DNA of 32,468 nucleotides from DATDDB01 sp035260545 (GTDB lineage: Bacteria > Pseudomonadota > Gammaproteobacteria > Burkholderiales > Gallionellaceae). This document shows, piece by piece, positions 7,621-15,622 of this stretch (positions are counted from its first letter, which is position 1; every line of letters starts with the position of its first letter). Both the position numbers and the translations under genes were made by a program. The stretch is taken from assembly GCA_035260545.1 (NCBI GenBank), contig DATFUZ010000073.1, positions 1 to 32,468 of the forward strand, read 5' to 3'. Below the pieces are notes generated by a model. The model saw nothing but the letters and a program-made list of their open reading frames with translations, was not told the DNA's origin and did no database searches.

Positions 7621-8889
7621 TTATCGCATGTTATTCAGGAATGGGCCCCACGTTGGCTCGCGAATGTCCCCGGTCTGGGAGTACATTTTTTCCTTGACAC
7701 GGCCGTCGCTGGACACAGTTTCTAATATACCACGGCCCTGCGCTTCGTTGGAGAACAGCACAATCTGGCCGTTGGGCGCGTAGCTTGGACGCAACTCCCA
7801 GCCGCCGTTGGTCAGGAGCTGCATCTGCTGGGTGGCGAAGTCCTCGACGGCGATGTAGAACCGGTTGTTCAAGAGATGCGTGAAGGTGAAGGATTTCCCG
7901 TCCGGACTGTAGCGCGGCGAGAAATTTTCGCCTCCACCAAAGGTCAGGCGGGTGGCCGGGCCGCTGCCATCCGCGGCCATCTGGTAGATCTGCGGCGTGC
8001 CTCCGCGGTCCGAGGTGAAAATGATGGACTGACCATCCGGCGAGAAACAGGGCGAGGTGTCGATCGCGCCGCTGAAAGTGATGCGGTGCAATCCCTTGCC
8101 GTCCGGACGGATCAGGTAGATTTGCGAAGAGCCATCCCGGGTGAGCACGATTGCCAGATGGCGCCCGTCCGGGGCCCAGGCGGGTGCGCTGTTGCTGCCG
8201 GGGAAATCGGCCAGCAAAAGGCGCTGCCCGGTCAACAGGGATTGGACGTACACCACGGCATGGCCGCGCTCGAAGGAGACATAGGCGAGGTGGCTGCCGT
8301 CCGGCGACCACGCCGGAGACATGATGGTGACCGGGCTTTTCAGCACCGTCTGTTCGTTGTAGCCGTCGGCATCGGCCACCACCAGTTTGAAGCCGGAATC
8401 GGTCTTGTTGACGTAGGCAATGCGCGTACTGAACACACCGCGCACTCCCGTCATCTTCTGGAAGATCAGGTCGGCGATGCGGTGGGCAATGGCGCGCACC
8501 TGGCTGGCGTGCGCGGTCACCGCGTCGCCCACCAGTTCCGTTTGCCGCACTACGTCAAGGAGGCGGAATTGAGCCGTAACCCGGCCGTTGGGCTGCGCCG
8601 CAACGGTGCCGACCACAAGCGCATCCGCGCCTGCCCAATCGGAGAAAACGACGTCGGAAGGCACATGCGGCGTCTTGCCGGGAACCGTCACCCGCCGGAA
8701 CAATCCGCTGCGCTGCAAGTCGGCCGCAACGATGTCGCTGATGGACTGCGGAAGCTTGTCCTCGCCGGCAAACGGCACAATCGCAATCGGCGTCTGATGC
8801 TCGCCCGCACCCGTGATCTCGATGGTCAGGTCAGCCCGCGCAGGCAGCGCGAGCACGAGAAGAAACAGCATTACCGTCAGCCGCAGCAT
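7621..8889 (-). CDS. tolB: Tol-Pal system beta-propeller protein TolB
   Basis: A 422-residue periplasmic protein. ATG 8889 is preferred because AAGGA lies six bases upstream; the in-frame ATG at 8904 precedes that site. A signal peptide ends at ALPARA, followed by the N-terminal domain (IAIVPFAGEDKL) and a six-bladed propeller with repeated SPAWSPDGSHLAYVS, APAWAPDGRHLAIV, SPCFSPDGQSIIFTSDRGG and SPRYSPDGKSFTF. TolB binds Pal and hands it to TolA. The short stop-to-start distances to tolA and pal show one operon. Confidence 0.97.
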   Translation of the reverse strand: MLRLTVMLFLLVLALPARADLTIEITGAGEHQTPIAIVPFAGEDKLPQSISDIVAADLQRSGLFRRVTVPGKTPHVPSDVVFSDWAGADALVVGTVAAQPNGRVTAQFRLLDVVRQTELVGDAVTAHASQVRAIAHRIADLIFQKMTGVRGVFSTRIAYVNKTDSGFKLVVADADGYNEQTVLKSPVTIMSPAWSPDGSHLAYVSFERGHAVVYVQSLLTGQRLLLADFPGSNSAPAWAPDGRHLAIVLTRDGSSQIYLIRPDGKGLHRITFSGAIDTSPCFSPDGQSIIFTSDRGGTPQIYQMAADGSGPATRLTFGGGENFSPRYSPDGKSFTFTHLLNNRFYIAVEDFATQQMQLLTNGGWELRPSYAPNGQIVLFSNEAQGRGILETVSSDGRVKEKMYSQTGDIREPTWGPFLNNMR

Positions 8890-8907
8890 CGAATATCCTT
8901 TCATGTG

Positions 8908-9660
8908 CTATTGCTCGTCCTTCGAGTTGAATTTCAGCTTGATCTGATTGGGATTGATGAACCGCACCCGCACCGCCTGCTCTTGCGGCAAGGGAAAAGG
9001 CTCCGACTTCAGGATGGCGCGCATGACTGCCGCATCATATGCGGCATTTCCGCTGGACTTGACCATCCGCGGGTCGCCCACCAGACTTCCGTCCGGAAGC
9101 AGGGTGACCAGAAATTCCGCCTCGACATTCGCCGCGACATCGGGCGGCATGACGATGTTGCGGCGTATCTTCGCACTGATCAGCCCCATGTACTTTTCCT
9201 GCTCGCTGGAGATCGCAGCGGCCGCTCTCGCGGCCTGGGCGTCCTGAATCTCACGCGACGCCAGATCCGTATCTTCCATCTGCTCCATCGCCCGCATGTC
9301 GGCTTGCGCCTGTTCACGCTGTGCCTTGGTCATCTTCTGCGGCTGAGGCGGCGTGGGCGCGGGGGCGGGTTTCTTCACCTCCGGTTTGAGCTTTTTCGCC
9401 GGCATCTGAATCGCCGCCTTCGGCGGAGCCTGCTTCGCAGGCTCCGCCGGCCTGGGCCGCTCCGCCTGTGGCGGCGGGGGCGCGGGCGCCGCGGCCGCGG
9501 GCATGACCTGCTGCTGCGGCAAATGCCCCCACAATTCGACCTGCATGCCCTGCGGCTGCTCGGTTCGCCAGTTGACGCCGAGATAGAGCATCCCGAAAAA
9601 CAGGAGGTGGACGGCCAGCGTCAGCAGGCCTGAAGATGTCTTGTACGGTTCGCGGCGCAT
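8908..9660 (-). CDS. tolA: TolA, energy-coupling envelope protein
   Basis: A 250-residue inner-membrane protein with one N-terminal TM segment (about 12-30, with a serine and histidine spaced as in the TolQ/R-interacting helix). A Pro/Ala/Lys/Gln-rich spacer of about 130 residues crosses the periplasm, and a C-terminal TonB-like domain (PPDVAANVEAEFLVTLLPDGSLVGDP) binds TolB. It is shorter than E. coli TolA because the helical spacer is shorter. It transmits proton-motive-force work from TolQ/TolR to Pal. The sequence is rather divergent, as usual for TolA. Confidence 0.92.
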   Translation of the reverse strand: MRREPYKTSSGLLTLAVHLLFFGMLYLGVNWRTEQPQGMQVELWGHLPQQQVMPAAAAPAPPPPQAERPRPAEPAKQAPPKAAIQMPAKKLKPEVKKPAPAPTPPQPQKMTKAQREQAQADMRAMEQMEDTDLASREIQDAQAARAAAAISSEQEKYMGLISAKIRRNIVMPPDVAANVEAEFLVTLLPDGSLVGDPRMVKSSGNAAYDAAVMRAILKSEPFPLPQEQAVRVRFINPNQIKLKFNSKDEQ

Positions 9661-9694
9661 GGCGGCAGTAGCTGTGGTGTCGGGACCGCCTCGC

Positions 9695-10117
9695 CTATTT
9701 CATCTGGACGAGCAGCCCGACCTTGCTCACCTGTTCCCGCTGCAACAGGTCCATCACGTTGATCACATGCTCGTAGCGCACGCGCTTGTCGGCCGCGATG
9801 ACCACAGGCTGGTTGATTTCCCTGACCTTGTGCTGCTTGATGTAATCGATCAACTGCTCGCGCGACACATCGATCTCTCCGCCTGGCTGGCTGCGATCGT
9901 GGAGGGCCAGCGTATTGTCCCTGCGGATGATCACTTCAAGCGGGGCAACCGGCGGCGCCAGGGACTTGCCGATGCTGGGAAGATCGATCTTTCCGGGATT
10001 CATGAGGGGCGCGGTGATCATGAAGATCACCAGCAATACCAGCATCACGTCGATGTAGGGCACGACGTTGATCTGGCTCATCGGCCGCATCGCTGAACGG
10101 CGAATGAAGTAGTTCAC
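9695..10117 (-). CDS. tolR: TolR (ExbD/TolR family)
   Basis: A 140-residue single-TM protein starting at GTG 10117, six bases after GGAG. The TM helix contains the proton-conducting aspartate in VVPYIDVMLVLLVIFMITAP (D23), followed by a periplasmic dimerisation domain ending VSKVGLLVQ. With TolQ it forms the proton-driven motor that energises TolA. It sits between tolQ and tolA, as in nearly all Tol operons. Confidence 0.96.
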   Translation of the reverse strand: MNYFIRRSAMRPMSQINVVPYIDVMLVLLVIFMITAPLMNPGKIDLPSIGKSLAPPVAPLEVIIRRDNTLALHDRSQPGGEIDVSREQLIDYIKQHKVREINQPVVIAADKRVRYEHVINVMDLLQREQVSKVGLLVQMK

Positions 10118-10151
10118 GCTAGTCTCCTGGCTATCTCAGTCGCTGGCGCAT

Positions 10152-10826
10152 TCACGGCTGCCGCTGCAACACGTTGGAGAATTCCTCCATGAAGCTTTCG
10201 AAGCGTGAAGCCAGGTGGCCGACGTCGTGCGCGTAGCGGTTATAGGCAACCACCGCGGGAATGGCGGCGAACAGGCCCATGGCGGTGGCCACCAGCGCCT
10301 CCGCAATGCCCGGGGCCACATGCGCCAGCGTAGCCTGGCCCACGTTGGCCAGCCCGCGGAACGCATTCATGATGCCCCACACGGTGCCGAGCAGGCCGAC
10401 ATAGGGGCTGACCGAGCCGACCGTGGCCAGGAACGCGAGATGCGATTCGAGCCCGTCCATCTCGCGCTGGTAGGTCGCCCGCATCGCGCGCCGCGTGCCT
10501 TCCATGACTGTGGTGTTGTCCGTGCCCTGCCTTTTCTTGAGTTTGACGAACTCGGAGAAGCCCGCGCCAAAGATGCGTCCTATGCTGCCGGCCCGCTCAT
10601 CGGATGCGGAGACATCCTGGTAAAGGCTGTTCAGGTTGGCCGTCGCCCAGAACTCATCCTCAAAGTGGCCGGTCTGGAATTTTGCCAGCCGGATCTCGAA
10701 CAGCTTGCGGAAGATATACCACCAGGACATCATGGAAACCAGCAGCAGCAAACTCATCACCAGCTGAACCGGCACGCTTGCGTTTTCCACCATGTGGAAG
10801 AACGACAGATCCTTCACCAAATCCAT
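10152..10826 (-). CDS. tolQ: TolQ (ExbB/TolQ/MotA family)
   Basis: A 224-residue inner-membrane protein with three TM helices: near 17-37, about 135-160 (ATVGSVSPYVGLLGTVWGIM) and about 170-192 (IAEALVATAMGLFAAIPAVVAYN). The family signatures PYVGLLGTVWGIM and EALVATAMGL are intact. It forms the pentameric stator of the TolQR motor. Start ATG 10826 has GGAG upstream; ybgC ends 18 bases before it. Confidence 0.97.
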   Translation of the reverse strand: MDLVKDLSFFHMVENASVPVQLVMSLLLLVSMMSWWYIFRKLFEIRLAKFQTGHFEDEFWATANLNSLYQDVSASDERAGSIGRIFGAGFSEFVKLKKRQGTDNTTVMEGTRRAMRATYQREMDGLESHLAFLATVGSVSPYVGLLGTVWGIMNAFRGLANVGQATLAHVAPGIAEALVATAMGLFAAIPAVVAYNRYAHDVGHLASRFESFMEEFSNVLQRQP

Positions 10827-10844
10827 ATATTCACCATCTCCACG

Positions 10845-11255
10845 TCAGCCCAGCCACTTGTTCTTCAACACGTCGGGGATCGCCACGGGCTTGAAGCCGT
10901 CCCTGGTCACGCATACCAGGTGGACCTCGCCCTCCGCCAGCAGTTCCTCCGCCCGCCGCACTTGCTGGTGCACCGTCATGCGGCTGCGGCCGATATCCTT
11001 GATGTCGGCGCTCACGTCCAGCATGTCGTCGAGCAGCGCCGGCCTTAAATACTCCACCTTCAAGGAGCGAACAACGAACAGCATACCAAATTCCTGCATC
11101 ATGCCCAAACCGGTGTAGCCAAAAGTCCGCAGCCACTCGGTGCGCGCGCGTTCCATGAAATTGACGTAGCTGGCGTGGTAGACGACGCCGCCTGCGTCCG
11201 TGTCCTGGTAATACACCCGCACCGGCAGAGTGAAACCTCTGGCATGCTTACTCAT
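10845..11255 (-). CDS. ybgC: Tol-Pal associated acyl-CoA thioesterase YbgC
   Basis: A 136-residue hot-dog thioesterase. ATG 11255 is chosen because the protein then begins a few residues before the conserved VRVYYQDTDAGGVVYHASY (active-site Asp in the DTD motif at 18-20, His27). It hydrolyses short-chain acyl-CoA and possibly acyl-ACP thioesters at the inner face of the membrane. Its start overlaps the ruvB stop by 8 bases, so translation is coupled, and it is followed directly by tolQ, the standard arrangement. Confidence 0.95.
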   Translation of the reverse strand: MSKHARGFTLPVRVYYQDTDAGGVVYHASYVNFMERARTEWLRTFGYTGLGMMQEFGMLFVVRSLKVEYLRPALLDDMLDVSADIKDIGRSRMTVHQQVRRAEELLAEGEVHLVCVTRDGFKPVAIPDVLKNKWLG

Positions 11256-12300
11256 CCCACAGCTCCTTGATGTTCGCGTTGCGCGGCTGCGCCAGCCCGA
11301 AATGGCGATAGGCATTCGCCGTGGCGATGCGCCCGCGCGGCGTGCGCTGCAGGTAACCCTGCTGGATCAGGTAGGGCTCGAGCACGTCCTCTATGGTGTC
11401 GCGCTCCTCGCCGATGGCCGCAGCCAGGCTTTCGACCCCGACCGGCCCGCCGGTGAACTTTTCGATCACCGCCAGCAGCAGCTTGCGGTCCATCATATCC
11501 AGCCCCTGCGCATCGACGTCCAGCATGGCCAGGGCGGCGTCCGCAACCTCGCGCGTGGCCTCGCCGCCGGCGCGCACATCGGCATAGTCGCGCACGCGGC
11601 GCAGCAGGCGGTTGGCAATGCGCGGCGTGCCGCGCGAACGCATGGCGACTTCGAGCGCCCCATCCGGCGTGATCGGCAGCTCCAGCAGGGCGGCCGAACG
11701 CGTCACGATGCGCTGCAATTCCTGCGGCGTGTAGAATTCCAGCCGGGCCACGATGCCGAAGCGGTCGCGCAGCGGATTGGTGAGCATGCCGGCGCGCGTG
11801 GTCGCACCGACCAGGGTGAAGGGCGGCAGGTCCAGCTTCACCGAACGGGCGGCCGGCCCCTCGCCTATCATGATGTCGATCTGGTAATCCTCGAGTGCCG
11901 GGTAGAGGATCTCCTCCACCACCGGCGACAGGCGGTGGATCTCGTCGATGAACAATACGTCATTGGGCTCGAGGTTGGTGAGCAGCGCAGCGAGGTCACC
12001 GGCGCGCTCCAGCACCGGGCCGGAGGTGTGGCGCAGGTTGACCCCCATTTCGCGTGCGATGATGTGCGCCAGCGTGGTCTTGCCCAGCTCCGGCGGGCCG
12101 AACAGCAGCACGTGGTCCAGCGGCTCCTTGCGCTTCCTCGCCGCCTCGATGAAGATCGAAAGCTGGCCGCGCACCTTTTCCTGGCCGACGTATTCGTCCA
12201 GCAGCCGCGGACGCAGCGCGCGCTCCAGCGCCTCCTCGTGGTGGGAGGCGGAAGCGCCGGATACGATGCGCGGTGCGCTGAGGTCGTCGTTCTCTATCAT
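11248..12300 (-). CDS. ruvB: Holliday junction branch-migration helicase RuvB
   Basis: A 350-residue AAA+ motor that drives branch migration with RuvA. The large ATPase domain has Walker A FGPPELGKTT (68-77), Walker B VLFIDEIH, sensor 1 GATTRAG and arginine finger PLRDRFG; the C-terminal winged helix begins about residue 265 and ends with PYLIQQGYLQRTPRGR. Walker A is unusual: the fourth variable position is Glu71 where the family has Gly (GPPGLGKT). The GAG codon is at 12088-12090, one transition from GGG. Lys74 and Thr75 are intact, so the enzyme may still work. It lies between ruvA and ybgC. Confidence 0.97.
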   Translation of the reverse strand: MIENDDLSAPRIVSGASASHHEEALERALRPRLLDEYVGQEKVRGQLSIFIEAARKRKEPLDHVLLFGPPELGKTTLAHIIAREMGVNLRHTSGPVLERAGDLAALLTNLEPNDVLFIDEIHRLSPVVEEILYPALEDYQIDIMIGEGPAARSVKLDLPPFTLVGATTRAGMLTNPLRDRFGIVARLEFYTPQELQRIVTRSAALLELPITPDGALEVAMRSRGTPRIANRLLRRVRDYADVRAGGEATREVADAALAMLDVDAQGLDMMDRKLLLAVIEKFTGGPVGVESLAAAIGEERDTIEDVLEPYLIQQGYLQRTPRGRIATANAYRHFGLAQPRNANIKELWDE

Positions 12301-12325
12301 GCCCTGAAAAGCAGTTTAAACCGAA

Positions 12326-12910
12326 TCATGACTTGGACAGCAGCTTGAGCGCGTGGCGAATGCCGTCGGAGACTCCGGCTTCGGCAGGTGCCTGCCTGGC
12401 CGCCCACGACGCCTCTTTCTCGCTATAGCCCAATGCAAGCAGGGCATTGAGGACATCATCGCCCTGCGCCGCCGCGACGCCGGCCGCGCGCTCGCCGCCC
12501 GCTTCGGCCGCGGCAAACTTGCCCTGCAGTTCGAGGAGGAGGCGTTCGGCGGTCTTCTTGCCTACGCCGGGTATCGTGGTCAGGCGCCCGGCTTCCTTGC
12601 GCGCCACGGCGTCCGCCAGGTCAGCCAGGCTCAGGCCGGAGAGCACCGACAAGGCGAGCTTCGGTCCCACGCCGCTGATCTTCACCAGTTGACGGAACAC
12701 GGCGCGCTCGTCCAGCGTGCCGAACCCGAACAGCAGGTGGGCGTCCTCGCGCACGACAAGCTGCGTGTGCAGCACCACCTTCTCGTTTATCGCGGGCAGG
12801 TTGTAGAATGTGCTCATCGGCACATCCACCTCATAGCCCACGCCCTGCACGTCGACCAGTATCTGCGGCGGGTTCTTTTCCAGCAGGATGCCGGCCAGCC
12901 TTCCTATCAT
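12326..12910 (-). CDS. ruvA: Holliday junction branch-migration protein RuvA
   Basis: A 194-residue tetrameric junction-binding protein. It has the OB-fold N-domain (MIGRLAGILLEKNPPQILVD), two helix-hairpin-helix motifs (ISGVGPKLAL and IPGVGKKTAERLLLEL), an Ala-rich flexible linker, and a C-terminal three-helix domain that contacts RuvB (DDVLNALLALGYSEKEA). RuvA holds the junction square-planar and loads RuvB. It follows ruvC by 26 bases and precedes ruvB by 25, so the three resolvasome genes form one unit. Confidence 0.97.
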   Translation of the reverse strand: MIGRLAGILLEKNPPQILVDVQGVGYEVDVPMSTFYNLPAINEKVVLHTQLVVREDAHLLFGFGTLDERAVFRQLVKISGVGPKLALSVLSGLSLADLADAVARKEAGRLTTIPGVGKKTAERLLLELQGKFAAAEAGGERAAGVAAAQGDDVLNALLALGYSEKEASWAARQAPAEAGVSDGIRHALKLLSKS

Positions 12911-12936
12911 GCCCGTCTTTCCATCGTCATCGATCC

Positions 12937-13455
12937 TTACACCAGCCTGCCGCCGCGCACGCGCAAGCCGCGCGTGGCTAGCGCGCCCAGGCCCATGCCG
13001 CCGTGCGCATGACAGATGGCGCAGGCCAGCGCATCGGCCGCATCCGGGCTGGGACTGCCATCGAGCTGCAGCAGGCGCTGCACCATGTCCTGCACCTGCG
13101 CCTTTTCCGCATGGCCATTGCCGACCACGGCCTGTTTGACCTGCAGCGCGGTATATTCAGCGACCGGAAGATCACCGAGCACCGCCGCGCAGATCGCCGC
13201 GCCGCGAGCCTGGCCCAGCAACAGCGTGGACTGGGGATTGGCGTTGACGAACACCTTTTCCACCGCCACCTGGTGCGGCCGATGCTCCGCGATCACCTCG
13301 CGCAGCGATTCGAGTATGACCTTCAGGCGTTCCGCCAGTTCACCCTCGGGCGTCTTGATGCAGCCGCTGGCGACATAGCCCAGTTGCTGCCCTTCCTTGT
13401 CGAGCACGCCGAACCCGGTGATGCGCAATCCAGGATCAATTCCAAGTATTCGCAT
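12937..13455 (-). CDS. ruvC: Holliday junction resolvase RuvC
   Basis: A 172-residue endonuclease that nicks four-way junctions symmetrically. Taking ATG 13455 gives the usual short N-terminus and puts the acidic catalytic residues at D7 (ILGIDPG), E66 (VAVEKVFV), D138 and D141 (SPDAADALA), the same numbering as E. coli. An ATG two codons upstream is possible; further upstream the frame runs into a repeat-like intergenic element. yebC lies upstream, 129 bases away. Confidence 0.96.
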   Translation of the reverse strand: MRILGIDPGLRITGFGVLDKEGQQLGYVASGCIKTPEGELAERLKVILESLREVIAEHRPHQVAVEKVFVNANPQSTLLLGQARGAAICAAVLGDLPVAEYTALQVKQAVVGNGHAEKAQVQDMVQRLLQLDGSPSPDAADALACAICHAHGGMGLGALATRGLRVRGGRLV

Positions 13456-13465
13456 AGCCATTCCG

Positions 13466-13583
13466 GTTTGGCTGCAAAACGAGGACAAGGCGGCAAGCGA
13501 GCGAAGACGAGACAGTGCATGCAAGCACGGCGAGGACTCGTGCAGCGCAGCCAACGCAGTTATCGTGCGGCAGGCGAAGCGGA
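13466..13583. repeat. Degenerate hairpin element between yebC and ruvC
   Basis: This stretch starts two bases past the yebC stop and fills most of the gap to ruvC. It is built of half-sites rather than coding: CAAGGCGGCAAGCGAGCGAAG, then GTGC and GCAC around a 6-base loop (13514-13527), CGAG and CTCG flanking further out, then CAGCCAACGCAGTTATCG. The order of short motifs resembles the repeats at 23372-23624 (CAAGGC, GCAA, CGAGG, an inverted tetramer core, GCAACGCAGCGAT), in the same orientation relative to the upstream gene. Kinship is by eye and the copy is much diverged. Confidence 0.45.
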
Positions 13584-13584
13584 A

Positions 13585-14310
13585 TCATTCTTCAACGACC
13601 GCCGTGGTATAGACCTCCTGCACATCGTCGAGGTCTTCCAGCGCATCCAGCAGTTTCTGCATCTTCGCCCCATCGTCGCCCGTAAACGAAACCTCGTTGA
13701 GCGGCTTCATGGTCACTTCGCCCATCTCCGGCTTGAACCCCGCCGCTTCCAGGCGTTGTTTCACCGTCACAAAATCGTTGGGCGCCGTGATCACCTCGAT
13801 GCTGCCGTCATCGTTGTTGATGATGTCTTCCGCGCCCGCATCCAGCGCCACTTCCATGAGGGCATTTTCGTCGGTGCCGGGCGCGAACACCATCTGCCCG
13901 CAGTGCTTGAACAGGAAGGCCACCGAGCCGTCCGTACCCAGGTTGCCGCCATACTTGGTAAAGGCGTGGCGCACATCGGCCACGGTGCGCGTCTTGTTGT
14001 CGGTCATGCAGTCCACCATTACGGCCGCGCCGTTGATGCCATAGCCCTCGTAGCGCAATTCGGTGTAATCCACGCCCTCCAGTTCGCCCGCCCCGCGCTT
14101 GATGGCGCGCTCGACGTTGTCCTTGGGCATGTTGTTGTCATAGGCTTTCTCCATCGCCAGCCGCAGGCGCGGATTGCTGTCCGGGTCGCTGCCACCAAGC
14201 TTGGCGGAAACGGTTATTTCCTTGATTAGGCGGGTAAAAATCTTCCCGCGCTTGGCGTCCTGACGCCCCTTGCGGTGCTGGATGTTCGCCCATTTACTAT
14301 GTCCGGCCAT
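13585..14310 (-). CDS. YebC/PmpR family protein
   Basis: A 241-residue protein starting at ATG 14310, with GGAG six bases upstream. The family N-terminus MAGHSKWANIQHRKGRQDAKRG is intact, followed by DNMPKDNVERAIKRGAGE-type and KYGGNLGTDGSVAFLF segments. YebC proteins were long called transcriptional regulators (PmpR); recent work on relatives places members on the ribosome, helping translation of proline stretches. It is cytosolic. Its position upstream of ruvC is conserved in many proteobacteria and suggests cotranscription. Confidence 0.94.
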   Translation of the reverse strand: MAGHSKWANIQHRKGRQDAKRGKIFTRLIKEITVSAKLGGSDPDSNPRLRLAMEKAYDNNMPKDNVERAIKRGAGELEGVDYTELRYEGYGINGAAVMVDCMTDNKTRTVADVRHAFTKYGGNLGTDGSVAFLFKHCGQMVFAPGTDENALMEVALDAGAEDIINNDDGSIEVITAPNDFVTVKQRLEAAGFKPEMGEVTMKPLNEVSFTGDDGAKMQKLLDALEDLDDVQEVYTTAVVEE

Positions 14311-14443
14311 CGGTCTCTCCATTGCATCATGCGACGCCCCCAGGGCGGCCGCATGGAAAATTCTGCCAATATTATCACCGTTTAGCGACGCGGCCCACAC
14401 GCCCTTGGGCCGCAAACGGCGGACAATGCAGAAAAAGCCTTTG

Positions 14444-14472
14444 CTGACAAGCCCGTTTTTGTGTGTTATGTT
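14444..14472 (+). promoter_or_regulatory. Extended -10 promoter for the 74-residue protein gene
   Basis: CTGACA (14444-14449) is followed after 17 bases by TATGTT (14467-14472), with TG one base before the -10 box (extended -10). It lies about 80 bases upstream of ATG 14556, in the divergent gap with yebC. The rest of 14311-14555 shows no gene. Confidence 0.5.
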
Positions 14473-14555
14473 TAACAACTGCAGGGGATTCACTATAAAA
14501 GCAAAACTCACGATGCAACACCAGGTACACAAACCAAAGGAGGAGGGTGGTGTTA

Positions 14556-14780
14556 ATGCAGAAGTACGCTTTTTCAATCCGGACCCGTAGCGGCCAGTTC
14601 ATCGAGCGCATCGTCATCGCCGGCCGAGACCAGAAAGACGCCGAGCGCAAGCTTAACCAGATGTACCACCACTGCGAAGTGGTCAACTGCAATTGCGCAC
14701 AGCAGCGCCGGCACGCCGCAGCACAGCAGCAGGACCGGAGCCCCGCATTTGAGGACACACTGTCGCTGATTCCCCGATAG
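14556..14780 (+). CDS. Uncharacterised 74-residue protein
   Basis: It starts at ATG 14556, preceded by a very strong A/G-rich ribosome site (AAGGAGGAGGG, 14537-14547). The basic N-terminal half reads as a small alpha/beta unit (MQKYAFSIRTRSGQFIERIVIAGRD, then a helix DAERKLNQMYHHCE). A cysteine pair in VVNCNCAQQ follows, then a Gln/Arg/Ala-rich tail. No signal peptide or membrane segment. I do not recognise a named family. The gene lies 75 bases upstream of the phosphodiesterase gene on the same strand and probably shares its transcript. Confidence 0.75.
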   Translation: MQKYAFSIRTRSGQFIERIVIAGRDQKDAERKLNQMYHHCEVVNCNCAQQRRHAAAQQQDRSPAFEDTLSLIPR

Positions 14781-14855
14781 GGCGCGCCCGTCAGGCGCAA
14801 GGGGAAACGGAGATTCGCCATACGGCGCCCGTCTTGCGTATTACGAGGAATGCTC

Positions 14856-15620
14856 ATGCGCGTCACCGTCCTGGGCTGCAACGGCAGCATTTCCGGCAAT
14901 CTGCGCACGACCTGTTATCTTGTCGACGACGACATCCTGATTGACGCCGGCACTGGCGCGGGCGACCTCGGCCTGCAGCAGGCCATCGCGATCGACCATA
15001 TCTTCCTCACCCACGTACACCTGGACCACACGTGCCTGCTGCCCATGCTGGCCGACGCAGCCGGCGGCTTCCGCTCCGCACCGCTGACGGTGCATGCCCT
15101 GCCCGAAACCCTGGACGCCCTCAAGCGCAATATGCTGAACGGCGAACTGTGGCCGGATTACACCATCCGCCCCTCCCCCGCGCAACCCTATATCCGGTTT
15201 TCACCCATCACCATCGGCGAGACGGTGGAGCTGAGCGGCCGCAAGATCACCGCCCTGCCCGCCAGGCACGCGGTGCCGTGCGTGGGCTACCGCGTGGACA
15301 GCGGCGAAGCAAGCTGGGTATATAGCGGCGACACAACGCTGGACGAGGAATTCTGGCAGACGCTGAACCGCATCCCAAACCTGAAGCACCTGCTGGTGGA
15401 GACGACCTTCCTCAACGCCCACGAGGCTGCCGCCATCCACGCCGGGCACATGACGCCGCGCCTGCTCGCGCAGGGGCTGCACTTGCTGCGCCGCCCTGCG
15501 GAAGTGCATATCGTGCACATGGAAGCGGGACACGAAGCGGAAACGCTGCGCGAGATCCTGGAGACGGCAGCCGCCTACCGGCCCGTGCCCGTGGAGCGCG
15601 GACAGGTATTCGAATTTTAG
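14856..15620 (+). CDS. MBL-fold metallohydrolase, class II cyclic-nucleotide phosphodiesterase-like
   Basis: A 254-residue protein; ATG 14856 is six bases after GAGGA, better placed than the ATG at 14850. The metallo-beta-lactamase signature HVHLDH gives H53, H55, D57 and H58; further ligands are H138, D159 in YSGDTT and H221 in IVHMEAGHE. The pattern and size fit class II 3',5'-cyclic-nucleotide phosphodiesterases or RNase Z-like hydrolases. Cyclic AMP hydrolysis is a reasonable but unproven guess; the HxHLDH is followed by Thr-Cys instead of the usual aliphatic residue. It is convergent with arfB, two bases between stops. Confidence 0.85.
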   Translation: MRVTVLGCNGSISGNLRTTCYLVDDDILIDAGTGAGDLGLQQAIAIDHIFLTHVHLDHTCLLPMLADAAGGFRSAPLTVHALPETLDALKRNMLNGELWPDYTIRPSPAQPYIRFSPITIGETVELSGRKITALPARHAVPCVGYRVDSGEASWVYSGDTTLDEEFWQTLNRIPNLKHLLVETTFLNAHEAAAIHAGHMTPRLLAQGLHLLRRPAEVHIVHMEAGHEAETLREILETAAAYRPVPVERGQVFEF

Positions 15621-15622
15621 AG

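Noticed and set aside
14311..14577. Longer yebC start extending the frame upstream to 14577
   Set aside because: The extension has no family similarity and crosses the promoter of the divergent gene; ATG 14310 has a good ribosome site and the family N-terminus.
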